Positions 26,657-35,554 of a DNA stretch of 64,000 bases are shown here, piece after piece. Position numbers and translations under genes: made by a program. The stretch's first letter is position 1; each line of letters begins with the position of its first letter. This DNA is from Methanosarcina barkeri str. Wiesmoor (lineage in GTDB: Archaea; Halobacteriota; Methanosarcinia; Methanosarcinales; Methanosarcinaceae), in assembly GCF_000969985.1 (NCBI RefSeq), contig NZ_CP009526.1, forward strand, positions 1,550,001 through 1,614,000. Reading direction: 5' to 3'. The notes beneath the pieces were generated by a model, which did no database searches, was not told the origin of the DNA, and saw only the letters and a program-made list of their open reading frames with translations.

Positions 26657-27157
26657 TCAAAAATAACTCTTTTCTTTTCTACTTTTTTTCCTTTTCTTTT
26701 TAAGGGGGGAACCACAGATAGGGCAGACATCCCCTTTGTCAAAAGTTTTTTTACAGCCTATACACTGCTTTTGCCAGATAATAATATCCTTTATTTTTTT
26801 CTGGGCAATGGGTTTAACCTGAATTCCAAGCTGCACAGCAACGTTCTGGACTGCATAATCGTCCGTAAGCAATATGCCCCTGTCTTTATATTCAAGAGCT
26901 TTTGCGAGGATTTCAAGGTCCGTTTTTGAGAGCTCTTCGGAGTCACGCGTGTGCTCAGCCATTTCCCGAACCTCTTTTACCATTTCGGGATCTGGCCATT
27001 CCACACGTAACCCTCCTTCTTTTGCAAGATCAAAACGAAGTGCGGAGTCCCTACTTTTCAATTCTTCCGTAACCGAAGGAACGGTAATTATGAGGGAACT
27101 GTCCAGGTCACAGTTTCCCATTATAAAAACAGCTGAGTCTGCTATGTAATAGGTCAT
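26657..27157 (-). CDS. nob1: Endoribonuclease Nob1
   Basis: A 166-residue archaeal Nob1, which trims the 3' end of 16S rRNA during small-subunit maturation. The PIN domain opens with YYIADSAVFIMG, continues with the acidic TDLEILAKALEY segment, and has LLTDDYAVQNVA as the second metal-binding stretch. A C-terminal zinc ribbon follows (CIGCKKTF...CPICG), then a Lys/Arg-rich tail (KKKRKKSRKEK) suited to RNA binding. The ATG at 27157 matches the start of the PIN fold; the track to 27304 lacks homology. Confidence 0.93.
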   Translation of the reverse strand: MTYYIADSAVFIMGNCDLDSSLIITVPSVTEELKSRDSALRFDLAKEGGLRVEWPDPEMVKEVREMAEHTRDSEELSKTDLEILAKALEYKDRGILLTDDYAVQNVAVQLGIQVKPIAQKKIKDIIIWQKQCIGCKKTFDKGDVCPICGSPLKKKRKKSRKEKSYF

Positions 27158-28213
27158 TTTTCTTCTCTTTTCTCTTTTAGTATATAATTGATTCCCGTCT
27201 TGGTAGATTTGTGGCTCTATAGCCCAAGTTCTGTCTCGGGAAGACAGTGCTCCTTTCAGCAGTTTGCGCTCTTTAGTGTTCCCCAAATTTCGTGTCTTGA
27301 GCATGGAACCGGTTTGCTTACTTTGCTTACTCGAGAGGACTAACTCATGCGAAGTTTCAAAACTCTATTTTCCAGCATGCAGTGAAGCCTTTCAGTAACA
27401 TGTTATACGTAGCAAAAATTATGGAATTCATTCTGGGCTGTCCTTCCTATCTTGAGCTAAAGTAATATATATACGTAGCAAAAGTGATAGTAGTATGCCA
27501 TATTAGATAAATAAAAATTCTGACTCAGTATCAAAATCCAGTGATGAACATAAAATTAAAAATCACTAGATTTTGTAATTGGTCCCAATCCTTGAAATAC
27601 AATTTAGGGATTGAAGTATTTAGATGCCGAATATTGATGTTGATGAAAACCGGATTTTTCTTGCGGATTAAGATTTTCAATCAAGAAATGCAAAAATCAC
27701 TAGATTTTGGAACATAGTCAAAAATTCTCCAAGTATTATATTTAAAAAAACTTGTTATTTTTTCCAGTGTTCTTAGTTCTACTTTTTCGGGGAAGCTAAA
27801 CTTTCACTTGATAAAGAAATAGGTTCAAGATAATTAATCTGGTTTTCAGGTTAAGTTCTGTCGCCGTTTAGCTATCAAAATTGCGCCTCAGATGTCTGTT
27901 CCTTTATTCAGAAAGAAAATAACCATTAGAACAGTTGAAAAACAAAAAATAGTTCTTACGCTTTTTGTATTAAAGCTTTTATATCAAATACTGTAATAAA
28001 CACAAGACAATTACTTCAACAGACAATTTGTTTCAGTGTGAAAAATTGTTCAACATTTATAGTTCTGTTTTGTAATTATATCTAAAAAGCCTACTCCAAA
28101 ATATATATCCAAAATATATACATCAAAAACATAATGTAAAGCCCATACGGGATGGCTGCTTCCTACTACAATCATAAAACTTAAAGTGGTATCGTCAATT
28201 TATCGAAGTATAT
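27158..28213. other. Long intergenic region with repeated AAAATCACTAGATTTTG blocks
   Basis: No ORF is supportable. The near-palindromic AAAATCACTAGATTTTG occurs twice (about 27558-27574 and 27690-27707), and ATACGTAGCAAAA also occurs twice (about 27404 and 27471). This may be decayed mobile-element DNA or hold regulatory sites. The 28214 gene has a TATA-like AAAATATATACATC region near 28108. Confidence 0.35.
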
Positions 28214-28822
28214 ATGGAATTTAAAATGAGAGAGAAAGAAAAAATGCTAGCAGGCAAACCGTATAGAGCTTTTGGGGAAGAACTAGTCGCAGAACGTCAG
28301 GCTGCAAAAGAATTGATTTTTGAATTTAATTCTCTTCATCCAAGTAAAATTGAGCAACGAAACAAAATCATTCAAAGACTCTTTGGCAAAACGGGCAAAA
28401 ACTTCATTATTGAACCACCCTTTCGCTGCGATTATGGATACAATATCTCCATAGGAGAGAATTTTTACGCCAATTATAATTGCACAATTATCGACTGCGC
28501 TAAAGTTACCATCGGTGACAACGCTTTTATCGCACCCAATGTGAGTCTTTTTACTGCAGGACATCCCGTACATTCCGATATACGGAATTACCAGTTAGAA
28601 TATGCCACCCCTATTTTTATAGGCGATAATGTTTGGCTTGGTGGTGGTGCTATTGTGAATCCGGGTGTTATCATTGATGATAACGTCGTCATTGGTTCTG
28701 GAAGTGTAGTAACAAAGGATATTCCGGCCAATGTAATCGCTGTTGGCAATCCTTGTAGGGTGAAACGCAAAATTACAGAAAAAGATAAAACTAATTTTTT
28801 GGAGATGATGCATAATGACTAA
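28214..28822 (+). CDS. Sugar O-acetyltransferase (Maa/LacA family)
   Basis: A 202-residue acyltransferase of the left-handed beta-helix type. The N-terminal maltose-acetyltransferase helix region (MLAGKPYRAFGEELV) is followed by hexapeptide repeats (ISIGENFYANYNC, VTIGDNAFIAPNVSL, IFIGDNVWLGGGAIV, VVIGSGSVVTKDI) and the catalytic His in FTAGHPVH. It transfers acetyl from acetyl-CoA to a sugar. Its stop overlaps the start of the next gene by 8 bp, so the pair is translationally coupled. The family is common in bacteria; the pair could have been acquired by transfer. Confidence 0.9.
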   Translation: MEFKMREKEKMLAGKPYRAFGEELVAERQAAKELIFEFNSLHPSKIEQRNKIIQRLFGKTGKNFIIEPPFRCDYGYNISIGENFYANYNCTIIDCAKVTIGDNAFIAPNVSLFTAGHPVHSDIRNYQLEYATPIFIGDNVWLGGGAIVNPGVIIDDNVVIGSGSVVTKDIPANVIAVGNPCRVKRKITEKDKTNFLEMMHND

Positions 28823-29366
28823 AAATATACTGATACTTACTGGTAGTCCACGGAAGAACGGAAATAGCGATATGTTAGCAGATGCCTTTATGAAAGGAGC
28901 ACAGGAAAAGGGACATACAGTAAATAAACTAGAAGTGGCAAAACTCAATGTTAATGGATGTAAGGCCTGTATTATGTGTTGGACAAAGGATAGGGCCTGT
29001 GTTCAATGTGACGACATGGAGGAAATTGAACCACTACTCGAGAATGCAGATATGCTTGTACTAGTTTCCCCGTTATATTTCTTTGGGATTTCTGCACAAT
29101 TAAAAGCTGTAATTGACAGGTTTTGTGCCTACTGTGTGAATAGCCGTAAAAAATCTCTGAAAATAACGGAATCTGCTTTGATTATGTGCGGAGCGTGCGA
29201 TGACAAACGGTTTTTCAGCGGTGCTATAGATACCTACAAGCATACGGCAGATTATATGAAATGGGAAGACAGGGGTATCTTAATAGCTACCAGTGTATCA
29301 GCAAAAGGAGATATTTTACAAGGAGATTGGCTAACTAAAGCGCAAGCTTTTGGCACTAGCATTTAA
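28815..29366 (+). CDS. Flavodoxin-fold NADPH/FMN reductase, iron-sulfur flavoprotein-like
   Basis: A 183-residue flavoprotein starting MTKNILILTGSPRKNGNSD, the FMN phosphate loop typical of NADPH-dependent FMN reductases and Isf proteins. A compact Cys cluster CKACIMC followed by CVQC (about residues 50-70) resembles the [4Fe-4S]-binding motif of Methanosarcina Isf, and the LVSPLYFFGISAQLKAVIDR segment is the second flavin contact. It probably moves electrons between ferredoxin-like carriers and small acceptors. It is coupled to the upstream acetyltransferase by overlap. Confidence 0.85.
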   Translation: MTKNILILTGSPRKNGNSDMLADAFMKGAQEKGHTVNKLEVAKLNVNGCKACIMCWTKDRACVQCDDMEEIEPLLENADMLVLVSPLYFFGISAQLKAVIDRFCAYCVNSRKKSLKITESALIMCGACDDKRFFSGAIDTYKHTADYMKWEDRGILIATSVSAKGDILQGDWLTKAQAFGTSI

Positions 29367-29387
29367 AGAACTTATCCTTTTCCACAA

Positions 29388-29430
29388 ACCGAGTTTCACT
29401 ACACTCCACAAACCGAGTTTCACTACACCC
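29388..29430. repeat. Two copies of a 22-bp unit
   Basis: ACAAACCGAGTTTCACTACACT/C occurs twice in tandem just after the flavoprotein gene. Too few copies for a CRISPR. Confidence 0.8.
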
Positions 29431-29668
29431 TAATTGCGTCTCGGGAATAAGTTGCCCTTTTGCTACGCTTCACTCAAAAAGACTAATTTATGGTTTTGAA
29501 TCTTGATCCTCTTTAATGGATTAATTTACGGTTCAGGATTGTTTTTCCATTGTTTTATTCTGAATTACGCCTTAAATAACGAAAAAAAGTTAGTATTTGT
29601 TCAAAAAAGATGGAAGTTAAGTTGTTTTGGGGTTAGATATATACAAAAGTTTTTGCCTCTATATTTGA

Positions 29669-29713
29669 CAAGCCCTTTCACGATTTTTTTTGGAAACATC
29701 TTGAAAGGGCTTG
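29669..29713. other. 12-bp stem-loop
   Basis: CAAGCCCTTTCA at 29669-29680 and its perfect complement at 29702-29713 flank a 21-base T-rich loop. It lies between the convergent flavoprotein and DUF169 genes and may act as a bidirectional terminator. Confidence 0.55.
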
Positions 29714-29757
29714 AAAATGAATAAATTTTTATTTAAAACAGATTCGCTTTTCGCAAC

Positions 29758-30447
29758 TTACTTTGGGCAAATTTCCTTGAGGCCGGTGGCTACATCAGCC
29801 AGGAGTTCAATGGGAATTCCCATAATCATTTCTTCGTCTGCGATTTTGGAGTATGTTCTGCTGCCACTGCAGCCGACTGTGACTCCGATTTTGCCTTCTT
29901 TGTATACATTCACAACCCCGTCGGAGCACAGACTCTGCTTTCCTGCAAAACTCGCTTCGACCCTGCCTCCGGTTTTGTACATTGCAGCCTGCGTAAGTAG
30001 CATTATTTGTTTAGGATTACCGATAATCACAACAACATCGGGGATAAAAGTGGCTTTTTCCAGAGGAGAGTACAGGATAGCTTCTGTTGATTTTGGGGGA
30101 AGCTTGGGAACTCTTTCAAGGGTACGCCTTGCAGCGCCCTGGGTGCTGAACTGTTTGAGTTTATTAAAATAAAATTCTCCACTTGCGACTTTTGGAGGCA
30201 TTTCGCCAAGGCCCATTGCGCCAGCGCCACCTTTACACATCTGGTCTTCGACAAGGGTATAGAACTCTTCGCCTGTTCTTCTCACTCTGTCAACCAGCTG
30301 GCAGTGCCTCATAGCTTCATCTACTTCTTTCATTCCTTCAGGAATTTCCCCTCCTTTCGGGATCAGCTTTACTGCAACAGGAGAAGTCTTCAGTTTCAGG
30401 CAGTCTACAAGTTCTTGTCCATATTTATTTATCTCTTTTACATCCAT
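29758..30447 (-). CDS. DUF169 family protein
   Basis: A 229-residue DUF169 protein, a family common in methanogens and some anaerobes. Visible landmarks are LKTSPVAVKLIPKG near the N-terminus, MRHCQLVDRVRR, the Gly-rich DQMCKGGAGAMGL segment, and the C-terminal VTVGCSGSRTYSKIADEEM stretch. The conserved cysteines suggest cofactor or metal binding, but no function is established that I can cite. It appears monocistronic. Confidence 0.88.
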   Translation of the reverse strand: MDVKEINKYGQELVDCLKLKTSPVAVKLIPKGGEIPEGMKEVDEAMRHCQLVDRVRRTGEEFYTLVEDQMCKGGAGAMGLGEMPPKVASGEFYFNKLKQFSTQGAARRTLERVPKLPPKSTEAILYSPLEKATFIPDVVVIIGNPKQIMLLTQAAMYKTGGRVEASFAGKQSLCSDGVVNVYKEGKIGVTVGCSGSRTYSKIADEEMIMGIPIELLADVATGLKEICPK

Positions 30448-30812
30448 GCTCTCGCCTCGGGTTTTGAAACTTTTGTTACTTCCAAGATAGCAATACTGTT
30501 TTAGTGTTTCGTAAGCGTTGTCAAAAGTCGTTTGTCTAGTTGTCTAGTTCTGGGCAAATTCTAGTTCTGGGCAAATAAGACATGACAATTTTTGATCAAA
30601 ATATTCCTAAAAAGTTTAAGAGTTGTCTTCTCAGTTACGGGCAAATTCTTGCCAGTTACAGACAAATAATACATGATAAGATCCGATATAAGTATTCCCG
30701 AGTTTATATGTATACAGGTAGTTTCTCACAGTACTATCATTTTCAGCTGATTTTTTTCAGTACTGTGGATATTTCCAAAGGAAATATCTGAGTTGTTTGG
30801 AGTACGGGAAAT
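30448..30812. other. Intergenic region with short direct repeats
   Basis: Two copies of CTAGTTCTGGGCAAAT lie in tandem at about 30544-30575, and related GGGCAAATTCT and GACAAATAATACATGA segments follow. No gene supportable. Confidence 0.35.
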
Positions 30813-31139
30813 TTACTCCAATTTATCAAAGATAATTTCCATCTTTCCCATTTCTCGAGCAAGATTCTTCGAAATCATGCCATTTTCGAGCCAGCAAGCG
30901 TTCATTACTGCTGCCGGGACAAGACAAGTAGGTGTAAGGGGTGATTCAGCTGATTTCTGGCTAAGAATGTTTTCTGGCCCTCCCATAAAGTCTTTCATTT
31001 CCATATCAAAATGTGTACCCCATTTTCGAAGTTTTTTGCATGTGGACTTAATATGTATGTGCGTGCTCTTTCCCTCTTTAGTGGCAATTATCTTTGTCTT
31101 ATGTCCACATATTGTATTCAATGAAATCTCTGTAACCAT
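30813..31139 (-). CDS. Small conserved protein, unknown function
   Basis: A 108-residue protein beginning MVTEISLNTICGHKTKI. The N-terminal half has alternating beta strands with a basic central patch (STHIHIKSTCKKLRKWG); the C-terminal half holds CLVPAAVMNACWLENGMIS. Similar small proteins with a CG-H and a S-TC-K motif occur in methanogens (possibly the DUF6951 group, unverified). The ATG at 31139 is preceded by AAGGAGA, which decides the start over the longer frame to 31190. Confidence 0.75.
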   Translation of the reverse strand: MVTEISLNTICGHKTKIIATKEGKSTHIHIKSTCKKLRKWGTHFDMEMKDFMGGPENILSQKSAESPLTPTCLVPAAVMNACWLENGMISKNLAREMGKMEIIFDKLE

Positions 31140-31469
31140 TATTTTCTCTCCTTGTTGTTTCTCCTGAAACATCGGGTCTTTTTTTAGCATTAAGAATTTA
31201 AATTGGAAATTAATATTTCAACTTTAACTTGCAACAGATTTATTCATCTTAGATATTCACCTTAAATTTATTTACCTCAAATCCATTCACTTTGGATTCA
31301 TGCATCTTCGGTTAAGTGAGGAATCGTGATAAATTGCCTCAATTTCCCCAATATTTTCCAAATATTTTAATAAATGATGAACTGAAACAGGGTATCGATT
31401 TCATATAAAGAGGCCAAAATTTAAGGTCGGATTTTAATACAAAATCGATAGCTTTCAGGCAAAAAAATT

Positions 31470-31488
31470 CCTTAACCGACGACCAATG
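31470..31488 (-). mobile_element. Solo end of an IS4-type element
   Basis: CCTTAACCGACGACCAATG differs in one base from the right terminal sequence of the complete element ending at 5048. No transposase sequence adjoins, so this is a relic of an earlier insertion or a coincidental end fragment. Confidence 0.5.
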
Positions 31489-31501
31489 ACTTTGGATTTA
31501 T

Positions 31502-31600
31502 TTACCTTAGATTACTTACCTTAGATTACTTACCTTAGATTACTTACCTTAGATTACTTACCTTAGATTACTTACCGTTAGATTACTTACCTTAGATTCA
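31502..31600. repeat. 14-bp minisatellite GATTACTTACCTTA
   Basis: About seven copies in tandem, one with an inserted base, then shorter ATTCATTCTTAA repeats to about 31625. Confidence 0.85.
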
Positions 31601-32080
31601 TTCTTAAATTCATTCTTAAATTCATTCACCATATTTATATAATTTCTAGAATATGCCTTTTTTCTCTTTACCTGCGTTTGTGAACTTGCCATCAGATTTT
31701 TATTTCCGAGTCTGTAGCTATACTTACACCCCTGTATCTGTATTTACAACTCTCAAATCAAATCTCCTTTTACGGATACAGGCAGGATGTAAAATTGAGT
31801 TTTATTCTGGCTGCCTGATCGTAAAGTTCTTATACGATTCTATTTGTATTGATTAGTCCATAGCAAATATGCTAATTATGTACTCCTGCTAATATAATTA
31901 ATATATAATCAGAGCAATAAGCGGTAAGTATGCTTATGCCCTGAAGCGATCACCAGATCAGGATAATCAGGATTACAGTATATTTACAATCGGAAAGTAC
32001 AGAATTACAATAGAAAAATACATAAATAATCATTAAAGATAAGCATTGATTATAATTTCGATACACGATGAGGTTTTAAA

Positions 32081-32458
32081 ATGAGATGGCAAGGTAGCTC
32101 CAGAAGAAAAGTGACCGGTGGGAAAGTTATTAATGCTCGCGGAAAGCGCAAGTTTGAAATGGGCCGTGAGTCTGCAGAAACCCGTATAAGTGAAATAAAG
32201 AGGAAAAATGTTCACACTATGGGAGGCAACAGGAAGGTAAGACTTCTTCAGTGCGATGTTGCAAACATAACCAATCCCAAAGATGGGAAAACCACCTCTG
32301 CTCCCATTGAAACAGTTCTCGACAACATTGCAAACAAGCACTATATCAGGCGTAACATTCTGACAAAAGGCTCAGTAATAAGGACTCCTCTTGGAACTGC
32401 TAAAGTTACAAGCAGACCAGGGCAAGACGGAGTTGTAAATGCTGTATTAATTGAATAA
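32081..32458 (+). CDS. rps8e: 30S ribosomal protein S8e
   Basis: A 125-residue archaeal/eukaryotic-type small-subunit protein with the S8e start [16 protein letters not shown] and the later [20 protein letters not shown] segment. GAGG lies six bases before the ATG. It stands by itself, unlike the large ribosomal operons; no neighbours share its function. Length is normal for archaea. Confidence 0.97.
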   Translation: MRWQGSSRRKVTGGKVINARGKRKFEMGRESAETRISEIKRKNVHTMGGNRKVRLLQCDVANITNPKDGKTTSAPIETVLDNIANKHYIRRNILTKGSVIRTPLGTAKVTSRPGQDGVVNAVLIE

Positions 32459-32528
32459 ATTAAATTTAATTTACCCCCGAGATGGGGATTGCTTATAAAA
32501 TCCCCTTACCTCTGTGCCGGTGACCAAC

Positions 32529-33020
32529 ATGGATGAAAAGATTCGACATATACTGGAAATTCTTGAGAATGATGCACGAACGAGTCCAGAAGAAATAGCA
32601 TCCCTTACAGATATGTCTGCACAGGATGTTTCCCAGACGATTGCAAAACTTGAAGAGACGGGAGTTATCCGGCACTACAAAACCATCGTTGATTGGGATC
32701 TGGTCGGGGAAAACGATGTTTATGCCGTTATTGAGCTGAAGGTTACTCTCGAGCGCAATCAGGGCTATCAGGCAATTGCAGAAAGAATCTACAAGTTTCC
32801 GGAAGTCAGGTCAGTTAGGCTCTTATCTGGAAATTACGACATATCCCTTACTGTCCGAGGAAAATCGATGAAGGACGTGGCTTTTTTCGTAGCAGAGAAA
32901 ATTGCAACCCTTGATCAGGTACAGAGCACTTCAACCCACTTCGTACTGAAAACGTATAAAGAAGATGGGGTCATCCTTCATGAACCTGAAACGATTCAAA
33001 GGCTACCGGTATCATTTTGA
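32529..33020 (+). CDS. Lrp/AsnC-family transcriptional regulator
   Basis: A 163-residue regulator: N-terminal helix-turn-helix (about 1-55, IASLTDMSAQDVSQTIAKLE) and a C-terminal RAM ligand-binding domain (VYAVIELKVTLE, VRSVRLLSGNYDISLTVRG). The ATG at 32529 is preceded by GGTGA; a GTG at 32514 is less likely. An aminotransferase gene follows by 80 bp on the same strand, and Lrp-type proteins often sense amino acids and control such neighbours. Confidence 0.92.
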   Translation: MDEKIRHILEILENDARTSPEEIASLTDMSAQDVSQTIAKLEETGVIRHYKTIVDWDLVGENDVYAVIELKVTLERNQGYQAIAERIYKFPEVRSVRLLSGNYDISLTVRGKSMKDVAFFVAEKIATLDQVQSTSTHFVLKTYKEDGVILHEPETIQRLPVSF

Positions 33021-33100
33021 TACGAGCCGGTTCAGAACCTGATATCCCTATCCGATTTTAAAGTTCACAATACTTATATGATTTTTACAGGGTGTTTTGC

Positions 33101-34282
33101 TTGAGACCTTCATGTGATCCTTCTAAGTTTGTTGCCGACGTTGTGAAAGAAATTCCTCCTTCGGGAATACGCCGTTTTTTTGATCTGGTTTCCGGACTTG
33201 AGGATGTAATCTCCCTTGGTGTAGGAGAGCCTGACTTTATAACTCCATGGCATATCCGTGAGATGTGTATTCATTCTCTGGAAAAAGGGCAAACCTCATA
33301 TACATCAAATTACGGGCTTCCTGAGCTCAGAGACGAACTTACCAGAACTTATTACAGGCGCTATGGTCTGGATTATGATCCTTCATCCGAGATACTCATC
33401 ACAACAGGGGTGAGTGAAGCTCTGGATATAGCAGTAAGGACGGTGGTCAACCCTGGTGATGAGGTTATTATCGTCCAGCCTTCATATGTGGCATATTTAC
33501 CTTCTGTTGTTCTTGCAGGAGGTAAGCCGGTTATCGTTTCCACCCACAGGGATGATGAGTTTAGCCTGACTGCAGAAGCCCTCAAACCTGCAATCACGGA
33601 CAAGACGAAAGCAATAATTCTCAACTTCCCTAACAATCCTACAGGAGCGATCATGTCAAAGGAAGGCCTCGAGGATATTGCTGACCTGGTTGTGGAGAAT
33701 GATCTATTTGTTATCTCGGACGAAGTTTACGAGTGCCTTACCTATGAAGGCAAACACGTTCCGTTATCTTCCCTTGATGGCATGAAAGAACGGACTGTTA
33801 TGCTTAACGGGTTTTCCAAGGCTTATGCAATGACAGGGCTCAGGCTCGGTTTTGCAATGGGTTCTCCTGAGATTATACATTCAATGATGATGATCCATCA
33901 ATATTCCATGCTCTGTGCTCCCATAACAGCTCAAATTGGAGCAATTGAAGCACTCCGTCACGGTAAAGATGAAATGGAGCGGATGGTCCGGGAATATGAC
34001 CGGCGCAGGCACTTTATTGTCAGAGGCTTTAACAGGATAGGGCTTGAATGCTGCAACCCTAAAGGAGCATTTTACGCTTTCCCCTATGTAGGAAATACCG
34101 GACTCTCTTCCTCTGAGTTTGCAGAACGCCTTCTGGATGAAAAGAAAGTCGTTGCAATCCCCGGAGATGCCTTTGGAGAGGCAGGTGAGGGCTTCCTTCG
34201 CTGCGCCTACGCAGCATCCATAAATGATATCAGAAAAGCGTTAGACAGAATGGAAGACTTTGTGGACAGGTTAAAGCAGTAA
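33101..34282 (+). CDS. Class I/II PLP-dependent aminotransferase
   Basis: A 393-residue fold-type I aminotransferase of the aspartate/aromatic group. The PLP lysine is in NGFSKAYAMTGLRLG (about residue 248), the cofactor-binding Asn in LNFPNNPTGA and the Asp-Tyr pair in VISDEVYECL; the C-terminal substrate Arg is in GFLRCAYA. The TTG at 33101, with AGGGTG upstream, gives the LRPSCDPSKF start; a GTG at 33092 is the alternative. Its substrate cannot be fixed; pairing with an Lrp regulator supports amino-acid metabolism. Confidence 0.9.
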   Translation: MRPSCDPSKFVADVVKEIPPSGIRRFFDLVSGLEDVISLGVGEPDFITPWHIREMCIHSLEKGQTSYTSNYGLPELRDELTRTYYRRYGLDYDPSSEILITTGVSEALDIAVRTVVNPGDEVIIVQPSYVAYLPSVVLAGGKPVIVSTHRDDEFSLTAEALKPAITDKTKAIILNFPNNPTGAIMSKEGLEDIADLVVENDLFVISDEVYECLTYEGKHVPLSSLDGMKERTVMLNGFSKAYAMTGLRLGFAMGSPEIIHSMMMIHQYSMLCAPITAQIGAIEALRHGKDEMERMVREYDRRRHFIVRGFNRIGLECCNPKGAFYAFPYVGNTGLSSSEFAERLLDEKKVVAIPGDAFGEAGEGFLRCAYAASINDIRKALDRMEDFVDRLKQ

Positions 34283-34581
34283 ACTCAGCAAGTGCTCTCC
34301 CGTCACTTTTCAAAATTTCCATCGAATCTTAATTTATTTGGGTCTCTTTGTTAACCGATTCTTCATTATTTGCTTTATTCCCTAAAGTTCGATGGAACTC
34401 GTTGTCTTATTTGCTTATTTACTTATTTTTGATTACTTTTACTTATTTTTGATTACTTTTACTTATTTTTAATTATTTTTAATTACTTTTGAGTTTCCTT
34501 TGATTAGTTTACTCACGCCCAATTCAATTTTTGAAAACATTTCCCAAACTCATAAAACCCTGCAGCTACCGAAGTTAGTTA
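34283..34581. other. AT-rich spacer with tandem TTTACTTATTTTTGATTACT units
   Basis: Bases 34408-34490 carry several imperfect copies of a T-rich unit. These may end aminotransferase transcription. No gene seen. Confidence 0.4.
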
Positions 34582-34594
34582 ACTATATATATAA
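34582..34594 (+). promoter_or_regulatory. TATA box of the DUF5591 gene
   Basis: ACTATATATATAA ends about 19 bp before a TTG and 28 bp before an ATG start. The implied transcript start falls at about 34610, so the message has almost no leader. Confidence 0.45.
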
Positions 34595-34612
34595 TTTCCA
34601 GGCTCAATTAGC

Positions 34613-35305
34613 TTGAAGTTTATGAAACCCATTATTCCTGAAGATGAGCGTTCTAAAGAACCTCTTGACACTGATAGGGTAATTTATCACCCGGATATGA
34701 TAAGGGCTAATGAATGGGTCCTGAACGAATACGAAGCTCCTTATAGGGAACTATGTATTTTTGTTCCCTGTGCCAAAAGGAAACCCTATCATGAAAGTCC
34801 CTCTCACAAAAAATTCGATCGAATAATCTTCGGGATTGCAAAACCTGAAGATGTACATATAGTAACCTTCGGAACCTGTGGAATTACCCCACGGGAACTT
34901 GATACGCAATACCCATTCATGCATTACAGCTTTATGATGGGTAAATGCAACGTGGCAAAGATCAAGCGAGATTTCATAAAAATGGAAAGTGAAAGACTTG
35001 CTGCTTATCTTGAAAAAACAAGGGATAATTACAAACACAGAATAGCTTACTGTATTGGGGATTTCCGAACTGCAATGGAAAAAGCCGTAGAAATGGTTGA
35101 CGTAGAAGTTGACATCGTGCCGAGAGAATCAACGATTCAGAAGATGATTCAGCCAGATAAGCCTTTTATTTATAACAGCCTTTCCTCAAGAGAGTACCTT
35201 CAGGACTTTTCAGACGCGATTACGGATGCTCTTAAGCTTCCAAAGAGAAAAGTAGGTCTTAAAGAAGATCTTTCTGTTGATGATGCTGACTGGTATCTTC
35301 TGTGA
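34613..35305 (+). CDS. DUF5591 protein related to archaeosine synthase
   Basis: A 230-residue protein with the DUF5591 hallmark FVPCAKRKPYHESPSHKKFD near residues 45-65 and FGTCGITPRELDTQYPFMHY further on. That domain is also part of archaeosine synthase ArcS, which modifies G15 in archaeal tRNA. Here it stands alone without the TGT-like and PUA parts, so its role is inferred only as tRNA-modification related. The start is uncertain: TTG at 34613 or ATG at 34622; both lack a ribosome binding site. Confidence 0.78.
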   Translation: MKFMKPIIPEDERSKEPLDTDRVIYHPDMIRANEWVLNEYEAPYRELCIFVPCAKRKPYHESPSHKKFDRIIFGIAKPEDVHIVTFGTCGITPRELDTQYPFMHYSFMMGKCNVAKIKRDFIKMESERLAAYLEKTRDNYKHRIAYCIGDFRTAMEKAVEMVDVEVDIVPRESTIQKMIQPDKPFIYNSLSSREYLQDFSDAITDALKLPKRKVGLKEDLSVDDADWYLL

Positions 35306-35554
35306 ATTGCTCTTCCCTGAATCCTTCATCTTATGGCTCAGGTTCGAGGGAGGAGCTTCCTGAATCATTCTTTCCTCTATTGAGGGCAAGTCCTACTCTT
35401 GAATATTTACATTTTTTCTATTTGCTTATTACTCTTTCATTTTTTTAATTATTAATTTATATATTTCTTAGAGATGTTTTTGCCTTCTGTTTTTTAACTG
35501 CATATCCAGGTTAAAGCATATTGTTTTTTGTCCCTGTACTTCTATCTAAGATAC
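35306..35554. other. Spacer between convergent genes
   Basis: T-rich segments around 35420-35470 and 35485-35530 probably contain terminators for both strands. No gene seen. Confidence 0.3.

Larger units (their letters stand above)
31140..32080. other. Long intergenic region upstream of rps8e with repeats
   Basis: Holds an IS4-type terminal remnant (31470-31488), a 14-bp minisatellite (31502-31600) and a small hairpin ATAAGC...GCTTAT near 31918-31938. A frame at 31653-31856 has no ribosome binding site. The promoter of the S8e gene should be here; TATA-like sequences are numerous. Confidence 0.35.
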
